64,000 bases of DNA from Stomorhina lunata (GCA_933228675.1 OW121743.1:60586639-60650638); one strand, 5' to 3'; shown: positions 45,382-57,378, numbered from the stretch's first letter. Numbers and translations are program-made. The notes: generated from the sequence alone by a model not told the origin.

Positions 45382-46645
45382 ATGAAGTTATTGTTTCTTT
45401 TACTTTGTCTTTTCGCCAAGAAGAGTTTTTCTCAAGGAAATATTGCCATTCTTCCTTCTGATGTATTGAATTCAGCTGGCACTATTGTCCAGGGAGCAGG
45501 TCAAGAGTTGTTAAATTTGATACCAAGTCCGCGAAATGTTATAAATATTACTCCCCAAATCCTCTTTGGACTACCTGAAGTAGCCCTATTGCAGAGCATT
45601 AATTCATTATGTAAGTCCGGAAAGTTTTACAAGTACTTGGGATTAAAAATTTTGATTATGACTTTCAAGGTTCCACTTATCTGGCCTCTGGTACCATGAA
45701 TCCTCTCCATACCCCTGATGAGAAATCGTTGTCTTTAATATTACTCAAACCTTGTCGGAATAGTAGTTTTTCTTTATCACAGGCCGAGAATATTTTAGAG
45801 AGTCCCGACTTTGATGTTAACAAAAAGGTGGCCATATTTGTTAACGGTTGGTTGTCAAATCCGGATATCCACTTTGCACACGAAATGGCCAATGCCTTTA
45901 ATTGTAGAGGAGATTATAATTTTCTGGTGAGTTAAAAAGATAGATTTTTACTGAAATACTAATCTTTGATTTTAAGCTCTTAGATACCTCTGATTCTATT
46001 GCTACCTTATACACCTGGTCCGCCTATAATACCGAAGAAATCGGACGCCTGTTGGCTTTGAGTCTACAGAAACTAACTGAAAAAGTACCAGTAGAAAATA
46101 TACACTTAATTGGCCTTAGTTTGGGTGCTCAAATTGTGGGCTCCGCTGGACGTCACTTTAGTCATTATACCGGCACAAATCTAACTCGCATTACTGGTTT
46201 AGATCCCGCCAATCCCTGTTTTAATGAAGGCAAAATTTTAACGGGCTTGCACAGCGGTGACGCTGACTTTGTTGATGTTGTTCATTCTAATCCGGGTGTC
46301 TTGGGTAAAGCTCAGCCACTTGGAGATATTGATTTCTATGCTGGAGGTTTGGCACCCATCAAACCAGGTTGTCATATTGCAGTTTGTTCCCACATTCGCT
46401 CTACTAAATACTTCATTGAAACAGTATATCCTGGTAATGAAAAGAACTTCTTGGGAGTACGTTGCACTTCTTTGACAGGTGTCAAAGATGGTTTATGTAA
46501 TGGGGCGAAAATTCCAATGGGTTTTTCGGTTCCCTATGGTCTGAAGGGTATTTACTATGCAGCTGTTAATGCTAAGCCGCCATATGGTCAGAATAATAGT
46601 GGACGGCCTGCAGTGCCCAGTAAATGTAAGAAGTCGTGTAATTGA
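45382..46645 (+). CDS. Secreted lipase / phospholipase A1-like protein (subgroup C, copy 1)
   Basis: Exons 45382-45610, 45670-45926 and 45977-46645 give 384 residues. Introns are 59 nt (phase 1 within a Cys codon) and 50 nt (phase 0). The chosen ATG opens the signal peptide MKLLFLLLCLFAKKSFSQ. The leader has LIPSPRNVINI and LPEVALLQS. The nucleophile elbow is GLSLGAQ with Ser210, where subgroups A and B have GHSLG; acid Asp238 (GLDPANPC), base His301 (VCSHIRS), and lid loop of four residues between Cys294 and Cys299. The triad is complete. Closely similar to the gene at 56105-57378, with conserved promoter and 5' leader, so the two are a recent duplicate pair. Secreted hydrolase; the substrate is not predictable. 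Confidence 0.92.
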
Positions 46646-46709
46646 AATAAACCTAAAAATCTATAAAAATAATTATATTTTCGCCAACTATTTTTGAAAT
46701 TATAATAAA
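46646..46709 (+). promoter_or_regulatory. Two candidate poly(A) signals
   Basis: AATAAA at 46646-46651, directly after the stop codon, and again at 46704-46709. The second matches the position of the single signal of the 56.1 kb gene and is the likelier one. Confidence 0.6.
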
Positions 46710-46818
46710 AAAAAAGAAAATTGTGAATGAATGAATTCATTTACAGATCTGTTATTTACAAACATCTAAACAAAATATAATGTAATGATGGTGCAACTTT
46801 AAAATTTCTTCAGTTTTT

Positions 46819-47257
46819 TTATACCCTTCACCACCATAGGTGGAAAGGGTATTATAAGTTTGTGCTGATGTATGTAACGTATAGAAATATTTGTCTTAGG
46901 CCCCTTATAGTATACCAATAGACTAAAAATCACTTTCTGAGTTGATTTAGCGATGTCAGTGCGTCCGTCCGTCCGGCTAGCTGGACCCAGATGTAAACTA
47001 TGTAATCAAAGTACAGGTCGCAGTTCTATAGATAATTTGTTGGCACAGATAGTGGGAATATGGCTATTGAAATTCGTCGAAGTCGGACCATTATTCATGG
47101 TACCTCCCATAGGAAATAATTCTCGGAATTGATATTTTGGCCACTAATAAGCAAATAGTGCCTAGGTTAATCAAAACTATTGTTTCAAATTTCGCTGAAA
47201 CCCAATACAAACTCTTTTATCATTAGTGGTGAAGGGTTTTGTATGACTTCTTACTTG
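46819..47257 (-). mobile_element. Family 1 element, minus orientation, internally deleted
   Basis: Starts with the stem-loop in reverse (TTATACCCTTCACCACCATA) and ends near CTTACTTG. Only 439 bp, so the middle is missing. It sits between the 3' flank of the 45.4 kb gene and the minisatellite; the equivalent place in the 56.1 kb copy (near 57590) has no insertion. Confidence 0.7.
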
Positions 47258-47269
47258 TTTTTCTGTAGG

Positions 47270-49769
47270 AACGATTTTTTACTAGGAAAACATTTATAAG
47301 TAAATTTTTTTTTATAGAAAAGTTTTAAAACGATATTTTTCTATAGGTAAAATTTCTATAGAAAAAATTTTATCACGAAAATTTTTCTATACCTAAAATT
47401 TTGTTATATAAATTTCCGTAGCAAAAACTTTATAACAAAAATTTTTCTACAGAAAAAAATTAATAACAAAATATTTTCCAAACAAAAAATTTATAACGAA
47501 AATTTTTCTAAACAAAAAAATTTATAACAATAAAAAAAATGTTTCTCTAGAAAAAATTTTAAAAAGAACATTTTTTGTTGCAAAAATTTTATAAGGAAAG
47601 CTATTCTATAGAAATTTGTTTTTAAAAAAAAATTGTTTAATGAAATTTTTTCGATAGAAAAATTTTTTTAACGAAAATTTCTCTATAGACAATTTTTTTT
47701 AACGAAAATTTTTTTATAGAATTTTTTCAGTGAAAATTTTTCTAAAGAAAAAATATTGTAACGAACATTTGCCTATAGAAAAAATTTTATAACTAAAATT
47801 TAGAACATTTTTTTTAAGAAAAATTTTCGAAAAGAAAGAAATTTTATAACGATACTTTTTTCTAGAAAAAATTTCATAACGAAGAGTTTTCACTAGAAAA
47901 ACATTTGTAGCGAAATTTTTTCCAAAGAAAAAATTTTGTAACAAAATATATAACAGAAATTGTCTAGAGAAATTTTTTTAACAAAAAAAACAAAACAAAA
48001 ATTTTTCTATATTAAAATGTTTTTAACGAAAATTTTTCTAAAGAAAAAAATTTTTAACGAACATTTTTCTATAGAAAACATTTTTTAACGAAAATTTTTC
48101 TATAAAAAAAATTTTTAACGAACATTTTTCTAAAGAAAAAAATTTTTAACGAAAATTTTTCTAAAGAAAAAAATTTTTAACGAACATTTTTCTATAGAAA
48201 AAATTTTTTAACGAAAATTTTTCTATAGAAAAAATTTTTTAACGAAAATTTTTCTATCGAAAAAATTTTCTAACGAAAATTTTCTATAGAAAAATTTTTT
48301 TAACGAAAATTTTTGTATAGAAAAATGTTTTTAACGAAAATTTTTGTATAGAAAAAATTTTTTAACGAAAATTTTTTTATAGAAAAATGTTTTTAACGAA
48401 AATTTTTCTACAGAAAAATAATTTTTAACGAAAATTTTTCTATAGAAAAATAATTTTTAACGAAAATTTTTCTATAGAAAAATAATTTTTAACGAAAATT
48501 TTTCTATAGAAAGAAATTTTTAACGAAAATTTTTCTATAGAAAGAAATTTTTAACGAAAATTTTTCTATAGAAAGAAATTTTTAACGAAAATTTTTCTAT
48601 AGAAAAAATTTTTTAAGGAAAATTTTTCTATAGAAATTTTTTTTATAGAAATTCTATAGAAATTTTTTCGTTAAAAAAATTTTTTTAACGAAAATTTTTC
48701 TATAGAAAAATTTTTTTAACGAAAATTTTTCTATAGAAACATTTTTTTAACGAAAATTTTTCTACATTTTTTTAACGAAAATTTTCGTTAAAAAAATTTT
48801 TCTATAGAAAAATTTTCGTTAAAAAAATTTTTCTATAGAAAAATTTTCGTTAAAAAAACTTTTCTATAGAAAAATTTTTTTAGCGGAAATTTTTCTTTAG
48901 AAAAATTTTTTTTAACGAAAATTTTTCTATAGAAAAATTTTTTTTAACGAAAATTTTTCTATAGAAAATTTTTTTTTTAACGAAAATTTTTCTATAGAAA
49001 AATTTTTTTAACGAAAATTTTTCTATAGAAAAATTTTTTTTAACGAAAATTTTTCTATAGAAAAATTTTTTTTAACGAAAATTTTTCTATAGAAAAATTT
49101 TTTTTAACGAAAATTTTTCTATAGAAAAATTTTTTTTAACGAAAATTTTTCTATAGAAAAATTTTTTTTAACGAAAATTTTTCTATAGAAAAATTTTTTT
49201 TAACGAAAATTTTTCTATAGAAAAATTTTTTTTAACGAAAATTTTTCTATAGAAAAATTTTTTTTAACGAAAATTTTTCTATAGAAAAATTTTTTTTAAC
49301 GAAAATTTTTCTATAGAAAAATTTTTTTTAACGAAAATTTTTCTATAGAAAAATTTTTTTTAACGAAAATTTTTCTATAGAAAAATTTTTTTTAACGAAA
49401 ATTTTTCTATAGAAAAATTTTTTTTAACGAAAATTTTTCTATAGAAAAATTTTTTTTAACGAAAATTTTTCTATAGAAAAATTTTTTTTAACGAAAATTT
49501 TTCTATAGAAAAATTTTTTTTAACGAAAATTTTTCTATAAAAAAATTTTTTTTAACTAAAATTTTTCTATAGAAAAATTTTTTTTAACGAAAATTTTTCT
49601 ATAGAAAAATTTTTTTTAACGAAAATTTTTCTATAGAAAAATTTTTTTTAACGAAAATTTTTCTATAGAAAAAATGTTTTTAACGAAAATTTTTCTATAG
49701 AAAAATTATTTTAACGAAAATTTTTCTATAGAAAAAAATTTTTAACGGAAATTGTTCTATATTTCTATA
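47270..49769. repeat. AT-rich 32-bp minisatellite downstream of the 45.4 kb gene
   Basis: Degenerate at the left, homogeneous from about 48880 to 49690. The unit is CGAAAATTTTTCTATAG then AAAAATTTTTTTTAA. Every good unit holds the palindrome TTTTTCTATAGAAAAA. Some units are inverted at about 48650-48870 (TTTTCGTTAAAAAAAT). The array ends directly in the lipase pseudogene fragment. Confidence 0.93.
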
Positions 49770-49897
49770 TCCGGGAGTTTTTGGTATGTCTAATATTGTT
49801 GGTGATGCGGATTTCTATGCTGAAGGTTTGTTGCCCATTAAACCAGGCTATACATGGGTGGACTGTTCTCACTTTCGGGCCTATAGATACTTCACTG
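49770..49897 (+). pseudogene. Lipase exon 3 fragment (subgroup B pseudogene)
   Basis: About 42 codons in one frame encode PGVFGMSNIVGDADFYAEGL then LPIKPGYTWVDCSHFRAYRYFT, very close to residues of the 35.0 kb gene at 38519-38650. The first lid cysteine is replaced by Tyr (PGY for PGC). The catalytic His is present but everything upstream is replaced by minisatellite and everything downstream is lost. The sequence that follows matches the 3' flank of the 35.0 kb gene. It is therefore the relic of a second subgroup B gene that once stood between the two subgroup C genes. Confidence 0.88.
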
Positions 49898-50307
49898 TTT
49901 ACTCGATGATATTACATTTGTATTAGTTTTCATTGAAAATATGATTTTTGCTCAAAGTTAGTTGTAATTCGAAATTAAGCTCTTTTTCTTAATTGGTTCC
50001 TAATTAATTAGATATCACGATACTTATGATTAGGGGTGATTGGAATAAAGCACATTTTGTTGACTTGGGGGCTTCATGGGACTGTTTAAATTTATTATTC
50101 TTAATATTCAAATTCAAGCCAATATTTACAGTTACTTCGTAGTGTTTTAACTAAATTATAATTGTAATTTAAATTTAAAATAAATATCAAGTAAAATGAA
50201 CTTTTAAATGAAATTTCTATCTTTAATGAATTCATCATTTTTAGTCTTCACAATAACAAGAATTGCTTTTTTAATATCTTATATATAAGTACACTCAGAA
50301 ACAAGCC
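49898..50307. other. 3' flank of the lipase pseudogene, paralogous to 39090-40490
   Basis: Shared blocks include GGACTGTTTAAATTTATT, AAGCCAATATTTACAGTTAC and AAATTTCTAT. It lacks the family 1 element present at 39627-40377, so it preserves the empty site near 50198. Confidence 0.7.
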
Positions 50308-50780
50308 AGAGCGTTATATTCGCCTGTGCCGAATCGTATATACCCGCCATCAAGTTGTATTAAATTAAGAAACATATCTCATATATCTACGAGGGTGCAG
50401 CTAATTCAAAATGTGGACCAAAATTGAAAAAAAACCAATAAGCTAATTGGTATTGTTGGTGAAATCTTTGGACTAAATTCGGCTGCAGTAGCTTTATAGT
50501 TCAAGTTTTAAAAATATTTCCCTAGTATTTACTTTGATCAAAATTAGGTCTCATATCTGGTTATAGTTTTACACTAATAAGTTATTAAATACTTTTCGTT
50601 GTGCTTAATATGTAGTTAGGCTAAATACGTTAATAGTAATGCGGCAGGTCCATATATTTTGTTAGAAGTTCTTAGTGAAATCCACCATATATAAAGTACA
50701 TGCTGAACACTGATTGATAGATATCTGATTTCGTAGGTGCAATCTTAATATACTCCAAATCTTTTTGATTGTACAAATAA

Positions 50781-51568
50781 CAAGTAAGAAAGTGCTATAC
50801 GAGTAGTCGGTCAAGCCCGACTATACGATACCCTCCACCTCTAAGGCGTCAAAGGCGTTTTTTTTTTTTCATATATAAAGACAAATATTTGCAAATTTTG
50901 CCATCATACAAATATTTTCTCAAAACTTTATATTTATGCTATTTCCGTCATTTGGACTTATATGAGAGCTAGGGTCAAATGTGAACTGATTATCTCGAAA
51001 TTTAGCAAATTGATTAAAATTGTTACAAAAATTATATATGCAAAAAATATACACAAAATTCTTATTATCTTCAGATTTATGACCGTTTTAGTGATTTTTG
51101 TCTCATTTAGTGCGTTTTGACAGAAGAGTTTGTTTGGAAGCTATGGTCAAATGTGGACCGATTTCAACAAATTTGGTACAGTAATTAAGGTTTACATAAG
51201 CAGTGTTCGTTTTTAAATTTCATTTGTGGCCAATATATCAATTCCGGGAGGTGGGACCTCTGGAAGGTACCATAAATAATGGACAGATTTTGACAAATTT
51301 CAAAAGTCATGCTCCCACGATCAAAAAAATGATCTGTGCCAAATTTCATCAAATTATCTTTATAATCGCTACCTGTACTTTGATTACATGGTTTATATGG
51401 GGGTCCAGCCAGACGGACAGACGGACTGACATCGCTAAGTCGACTCAGAAAGTGTTTCTAAACCTATTGGCATACTAAAAGGTGGATCTAAGACAAATAT
51501 TTCTTTGCATTACGTTCATCAGCACAAACTTATAATACCTTTTCCATCTATGGTGGTGTAGGGTATAA
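50781..51568 (+). mobile_element. Family 1 element, complete
   Basis: CAAGTAAGAAAGTGCTATAC with AGTCGG/CCCGAC, and the ATACCTTTTCCATC/GGTGGTGTAGGGTATAA stem-loop; 788 bp. The uninterrupted family 2 sequence is seen at about 18590 (TTGATTGTAAATATTG). Confidence 0.75.
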
Positions 51569-52069
51569 AAAGGGGATGTTGTATATATAAGAACTATAGT
51601 CAATGTTGACCAATTGTTACAAAATTTTATATACTGGCTGGTATTTATATAAACCTTATTTATGTAATATATAGTGGCCGTAGCTGTCATAGTTTATAAT
51701 TTAATAACTTTTAACTGGCGTTTGTGCCGTTTTAGTGGTTTTCGGGAGTGATTTCTATATGAAGGCTATGGTGAAATATGGACCGATTCTTATAAAATTT
51801 GATATACTGACCAAAAGTTGTATAAAACTTCTGTATTTTAAATTTAGTCGTCATAGCTATTACAATTGTCTTCAATTTATCAGCATTAATGTGATTCCCG
51901 GGGCGGGTTATATGGGAGCTATTATAAAATGTAAACCGATGTCGCCCATTTTCAGCACAGAACTTCTGTTACATATCAAAAATACTTTTGTACAATTTTG
52001 TCTCTCTTGCTTTTGTAGTTAAGGAGCTATCGCACTTTTATCTGACGGACAGACGGACATAAACCGCCT

Positions 52070-52828
52070 TTATACCCTTCACCAACATGGGTGGAAAGGG
52101 TATTATAAGTTTGTGCTGATGTATGTTACGCATAATATTTGTCTTAGACCCATCTTTTACTATACCAATAGGCTTAGAATCACTTTCTGAGTCGATTTAG
52201 CGATGTCCGTCCGTCTGGCAGGACGCCCATGTAAACCTTTTAATCAAACTACAGGTCGCAATTCAAAAGGTAATTTGATGAAATTTGGCACAGATCATTA
52301 TTTTGATAATGAGACCATGGCTATTGAAATTCGTCAAAATCGGTCCATTATTTATGGTACCTCCCATAGGGCCCACTTCCCGGAATTGATATATTGGCCA
52401 CAAAAATTAATATTTTTCATGAAATTTAAAACAAATACTGCTTATGTAAACCAAAATCACTGTACCAAATTTCGTTGAAGTCGGTACACATTTGACCATA
52501 GCTCCCATACAAACTCTTTTCTCAAAACGCACTAAATGAGCCAAATTGACTAAATCGAGAATTTTAAGTTTATTTTTTGCATAAATAATTTTGGTAACAA
52601 CTGCAATCAATGTGCCAAATCTTGAGATAATCGGTCCACATTTGACCCTAGCTCCCATATAAGTCCAAATGGCGGAAGCAGCTTAAATGTATAAGTTTTG
52701 AGAATATATTTGTATGATGGCAAAATTTAGCAAATATTCGTCTTTATACAGGAAAAAGAACACCTTTGACCTTAGTGGTGAAGGGTATCGCATGGTCGGG
52801 CTTGACCGACTATAGCACTTTCTTATTT
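52070..52828 (-). mobile_element. Family 1 element, minus orientation, complete
   Basis: Begins TTATACCCTTCACCAACATG and ends GTCGGGCTTGACCGACTATA then GCACTTTCTTA; 759 bp. It splits a family 2 module whose intact form is at about 53000. Confidence 0.75.
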
Positions 52829-53683
52829 CTTTCTTTTTGTGTTTTTGTGTTTCCGTAAGTATTTTACATGGGAGCTATGATCAAATAGTTACTGATTGTA
52901 ACAAAATTTTGCACAATAGCTGGCATTCACATAAGACTTCCTTTTGTAAAATTTTGATGCTGCAGCCCTTTCGTTAAGGCGCTATCGCTCTTTTATTTGA
53001 CGGACAGACGGACATAAACCCCTTTTTCTTTTTGTATTTTGGTGTTTCTGTAAGTTTTTTATATGGGAGCTATGGTCAAATGGTGACCGATTGTAACAAA
53101 AATTTTCCTTTTGTAAAATTTTGTTGCCGTTGCCCTTTTCGTTAAGGCGCTATCGCTCTTTTATCTGACGGACAGACGGACATAAGACCAGTTTCCTTTT
53201 TGTATTTTTGTGTTTCCAAAAGTTTGTTATATGGGAGCTATGGTCAAATGGTGACCGATTGTGACAAAATCGAACACTGGCTGATATTCACATAATACTT
53301 TATTGTGCTAAATTAAGTGACCAAAGCGATTACAGTTTATCATTTATTGACATTTAAGTGTATTTCAGGTGGAATTTAGACTGTTTTAGTAAGTTTTTTG
53401 TATGGGAGCTATGGTTAAATGTGAACCGATTTTGATGAAATTGTATATGCTGACTAGTACTTATGTAAAACTTCTTTGTACTAAATGCTATTATCATAGC
53501 TATTATAATTTGTCATTTATTAGCGAATAAGTAATTAGACGAGGTTATACGGGAGCTGTTTGTATGTCAATTCAAGATTAAATGTAGACCAAACTGAACA
53601 TGTTGGACAGTAACGTGTTACAAGAACAAAGAATGTTGCTAAAAAATATGCGGATATTATATTATTTTAAGTTTTTAAACATA

Positions 53684-54991
53684 CCCAGTAAAACTTTTCA
53701 TTACCAAATAATGAGTTAAACAGTCAAACTATTGAACACGAACTACTTACTCATTCGCTGTTTAAGTCATTACATTAGCATGGGGATGTCATTGGAGGCA
53801 AGTACTTACCAATTGCAGAAAAGTAATGACTTGGGTAAGCAATTTGAAAGCAACAACAACAACAGCAACAACTTTTTTGTTGTTGTTTTATTAAAAACGT
53901 ATATTTTTAAACGAAATACAAAATTTTTTTTTATGATCTCATGGGGGCTCGAACCCAGACCCTCCGACTGCTAGGCAGAGACTTTTCCACTGAGCTACTT
54001 CATATGTTGAAAACTTAGCAGCTTATAATTAATATAAACAATTTTTATTTTTAGATCTAAAATCATGTGAAAATAACTTTGTTTTTCCCTGCTTTTTTTG
54101 CTTTGTTGTAATTTTTGGAAAAATATTTTTATACAATTTTTTGTAATTATTTTAAAACTTTTTTAAAATTATTTTAAAACTTAAACAATTTAAATCTTCT
54201 TTTTTGTATAAGTTTTTACATAAGATTGACTCTTACTTAATTAAATGTTACAACCTGTTAAGGTCAATGTCCGAGCATATTTTAGAATTCCATGGATTTC
54301 GATCTTGTGCGAATATTCTCCAATTTTATAGGCCAAGCTTTGAAAAATGTTCCTCTACTTGGTCTTTCTATCGAAGTTTCGGACATCCTCCTCTAATATT
54401 AGGTAGTGGGACATTTCAATTCTAATTTTATCCTATTCATTGTATTTTTTTTTTCAAGAGAGTGTTACTAGCCCGTAATCCTAACCCATTTTTATCGATC
54501 TTATGGGACAACTCTCGGAACATGTTAACTCACAATATTAATGGGTGTTAAACTAAACTATCTTCCCGGGTGATACCATGAGGAGGTGTGTGTCCACAGT
54601 TGAGATGAAGGATGACCCAGATAAGTTGGGCTTACCAAGTTAAGACCAATTAGAATCGTGTTTGGTATTCAACATCCCCTACATAATCAAAATTTACTCA
54701 TGATGGTATTTTTTCATTAACGTGAGTTAGTTTTACAAATTTTTTTTACAGAAGATAATATTTAAGTTCTTAAAATTCAAAAATCATTTAAAAACCCTTT
54801 TAATAAAAAAAAAAAACTAAAAAAATGGTTGCCCTTGGTGGGATTTGAACCGGGGCCATTCAGTTTAAATTATCATCTTAATTACAAATAAGTACTTCCG
54901 TAATAGCTTATTATTTATTCGGATGGTATGTTGTAGTCGTTACAAGGTAACCAGTTATCAGAGTACTTGCCGTTACCAAAGTTTTGCTGGG
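53684..54991. mobile_element. TIR DNA transposon remnant (CCCAG ends, TA target site)
   Basis: Left end CCCAGTAAAACTTTTCATTA; right end reversed, CCCAGCAAAACTTTGGTAAC. It is flanked by TA at 53682-53683 and 54992-54993. The pre-insertion sequence AAACATATTTGTT survives upstream of the 45.4 kb gene (about 44291), confirming the TA duplication. Near each end, on the minus strand, there is a tRNA-like B box (GGGTTCGAGCCCC near 53953; GGTTCAAATCCCACC near 54848). No transposase found. Superfamily not certain. Confidence 0.75.
53930..54000 (-). repeat. tRNA-like sequence inside the CCCAG element
   Basis: On the minus strand: A-box-like GTAGCTCAGTGG, an anticodon-arm-like CTGCCTAGCAGTCGGAGG, then B-box GGGTTCGAGCCCC. 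The acceptor and T stems do not pair properly, so it is a tRNA-derived relic and not a working gene. Confidence 0.45.
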
Positions 54992-55047
54992 TATTTGTTG
55001 AAATTTTAGATTTGAATGTAAATGATTTTAAGTAATTTAATTTTGAA

Positions 55048-55868
55048 CGAGTAAGAAAAGCTAAGTCGGTCAAGCCCGACTATATCATACCCTTCACTGA
55101 TAAGGTCAAATATGGACCAACAACTTAACAAGTTTTCCTTATGTCTTAGAGACATACATACATATACTATGTGTTATTTTTTCAAAATTTCGAGATTTAT
55201 GTCATTTCTGGCTAAGGGCCTGATATGGGAGCTAGGCTCAATTGTAGACCGATTGTTACTAAATTTTGGTTATTGGTACAAAATATTTATCTGTGCAAAG
55301 CTTTAGTAATCAAATTCATTTATCTTTAGAGTTATATACGTTTTTGTGCTTTGATGTGTTTATAAACGTCTTTTGAGAATGTTTCTTGTATGGGAGGTAT
55401 GGTCGAATATAGGCCGATTCCTACAAAATTAGGTACACTGATTAAACTTATCATAAGCAATATTTGTGTTGAATATTATAAAAATACATTTAAATTTGTG
55501 GCTGTAAAGGATCAAAAACTCTATTCCGGTAAGGCATCCCTATGGGAGGTACCCGAAATAGTAATCCGATTTCATCCAATTTTTATCCGATTTCATCCAA
55601 ACAGTATAGTATCGTCCTTGGGCCAAAATATGAGCCTGTGCCAAATTTCATCCGATTATCTTTAAAATTACGATCTGTACAATGATAACAAGCTTATATG
55701 GATAATCGGCCAGCCAGCCAGCCGGACGGACATCGTTAAAACAACTCAGGGAATGATTCTAAGTCGATTGGTATACTAAACGGTGGGTTTCAGACCAATA
55801 TTTCTATGCGTTACAAACATCAGCACAAACCCAATATACCCTTTCTACCTATTGGGTGAAGGGTATAA
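55048..55868 (+). mobile_element. Family 1 element upstream of the 56.1 kb lipase gene
   Basis: CGAGTAAGAAAAGCTAAGTC with GTCGG/CCCGAC and the ATACCCTTTCTACC/GGGTGAAGGGTATAA stem-loop; 821 bp. Its right end lies 146 bp upstream of the TATA box. The corresponding place upstream of the 45.4 kb gene (about 44350) lacks it. Confidence 0.75.
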
Positions 55869-56014
55869 AAAGTGAACCATTTTTCTCTCTGTGTATACTT
55901 GATAGGAATTTTCCATATCTAATCATATGTAAAAATTTCTATTACGTAAAATTTAATTGTTTAACTTTATTTGGTGCAACAAAATGCATAATTTTTACTA
56001 ATAGTTTTCCCGAC

Positions 56015-56050
56015 TATATAAACCAAACAATTGAATATAATAAACAGTTA
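56015..56050 (+). promoter_or_regulatory. Core promoter: TATA box and initiator
   Basis: TTTTCCCGACTATATAAACC with TATATAAA at 56015-56022 and AACAGTTATAC about 28 bp further. The block is shared with the 45.4 kb gene. Confidence 0.8.
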
Positions 56051-56104
56051 TACTTTGGATCTGTTCAGATAAATATTAAATTGAAACTCGAAATTAAAAG
56101 AAAA

Positions 56105-57378
56105 ATGAAATTATTATTTCTTTTACTTTCTCTTTGTCTTTTTGCTAAGGAGAGTTTTACTCAAGGAAATATTGCTATTAATCCTTCCGATTTATTGGAT
56201 TCAGCTGGCACTATTATCCAGGGAGTAGGAAAAGAGTTATTAAATTTGATACCAAGTCCACAAGATGTGTTTAATATTGCCCCTCAAATCCTCTTTGGAC
56301 TACCCGAAGTAGCCCTATTACAGGGCATTAATTTATTATGTAAGTCTGACGAGTTTTACAAGTACTTAATATTAAAAATTTCTATTATGACTTTCAGGCT
56401 CCATTTATCTGGCTTCTGATACCATAAATCCTCGCCATACCCCTAAGGAGAGTTCGTTGTCCTTAATATTACTCAAACCTTGTCGGAATAGTAGTTTTCC
56501 TTTGTCGCAGGCCGAGAATATTTTAGAAAGTCCCGACTTTGATGTTAACAAAAAGGTGGCCATATTTGTTAACGGTTGGTTGGCAAATCCGAATCTCGAC
56601 TATGTACAACAAATGGCCAATGCCTTTAATTGTAGAGGAGACTATAACTTCTTGGTAAATATAAAGAATCTATGTTTGATAAACCGATAACTAATATTTT
56701 GTTTTCAAGACCTTAGACACCGCTGATTCTATTGCTACCTTATACACCTGGTCCGCCTATAATACCGAAGAGGTCGGACGCCTATTGGCTTTGAGCCTAC
56801 AGAAACTAACTGAAAAAGTACCAGTAGAAAATATATATTTGATTGGCCTTAGTTTGGGTGCCCATATTGTAGGCTCCGCCGGGCGGCACTTTAGTCATTA
56901 TACCGGCTCAAATCTAACTCGCATTACTGGCTTAGATCCCGCCAATCCCTGTTTTAATGAAGGCGAAACTTTAACGGGCTTGCACAGTGGTGACGCTGAC
57001 TTCGTTGATGTTGTTCATTCTAATCCGGGTGGGTTGGGTAAAGCCCAGCCACTTGGAGATCTGGATTTCTATGCCGGAGGTTTGGCTCCCATCAAACCAG
57101 GTTGTCATATGATAGGTTGTTCCCATGTTCGTTCTGCTGAATATTTCACTGAAACAGTATATCCTGGTAATGAGAGGAACTTCTTGGGTGTACGTTGCAC
57201 TTCTTTGACAGGTGTCAAAGATGGTTTCTGTAATGGGCCGAAAATTCCAATGGGTTATGCGGTTCCCTATGATCTGAAGGGTACTTTCTTTGCGGATGTT
57301 AATGCAGAGCCGCCATATGGTCAGAATAATGGTGGAAGGTCTGCAGTGCCCCGCAAATGTAAGAAGAAGTGTAATTGA
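56105..57378 (+). CDS. Secreted lipase / phospholipase A1-like protein (subgroup C, copy 2)
   Basis: Exons 56105-56339, 56398-56654 and 56710-57378 give 386 residues; introns 58 nt (phase 1, Cys codon) and 55 nt (phase 0). The frame is open far upstream through the promoter, but the ATG at 56105 is chosen because it gives the signal peptide MKLLFLLLSLCLFAKESF and matches the start of its twin. Leader LIPSPQDVFNI and LPEVALLQG. Triad Ser212 (GLSLGAH), Asp240 (GLDPANPC), His303 (GCSHVRS), all present. Compared with the 45.4 kb copy it keeps His after the elbow (LGAH, not LGAQ) and Gly-Cys before the catalytic His (GC, not VC). Likely an active secreted esterase of the phospholipase A1 type. Confidence 0.92.

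Larger units (their letters stand above)
50308..53565 (+). mobile_element. Family 2 element with two family 1 insertions
   Basis: Starts CAAGCCAGAGCGTTATATTC with a damaged TTCGCC-TGT-GCCGAA hairpin. Modules follow the order of the intact copy at 18324-19680, interrupted at 50781-51568 and 52070-52828. Its last part (52829-53565) has three near-repeats of a module containing GACGGACAGACGGACATAA (near 52040, 53000 and 53170), a local tandem expansion. It ends without a tail at ACGGGAGCTG, where the lipase flank resumes. Confidence 0.65.

Noticed and set aside
47714..47944. 76-residue minus-strand frame
   Set aside because: Lies inside the AT minisatellite; composed of Lys, Asn, Phe and Ile from the repeat unit.
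53930..54000. Functional tRNA gene on the minus strand
   Set aside because: A and B boxes are present but two of five T-stem pairs and the acceptor stem fail.
55856..56104. Upstream in-frame extension of the 56.1 kb lipase, 83 extra codons
   Set aside because: It runs through a transposon end, the TATA box and the initiator. The ATG at 56105 gives a signal peptide and matches the twin gene.
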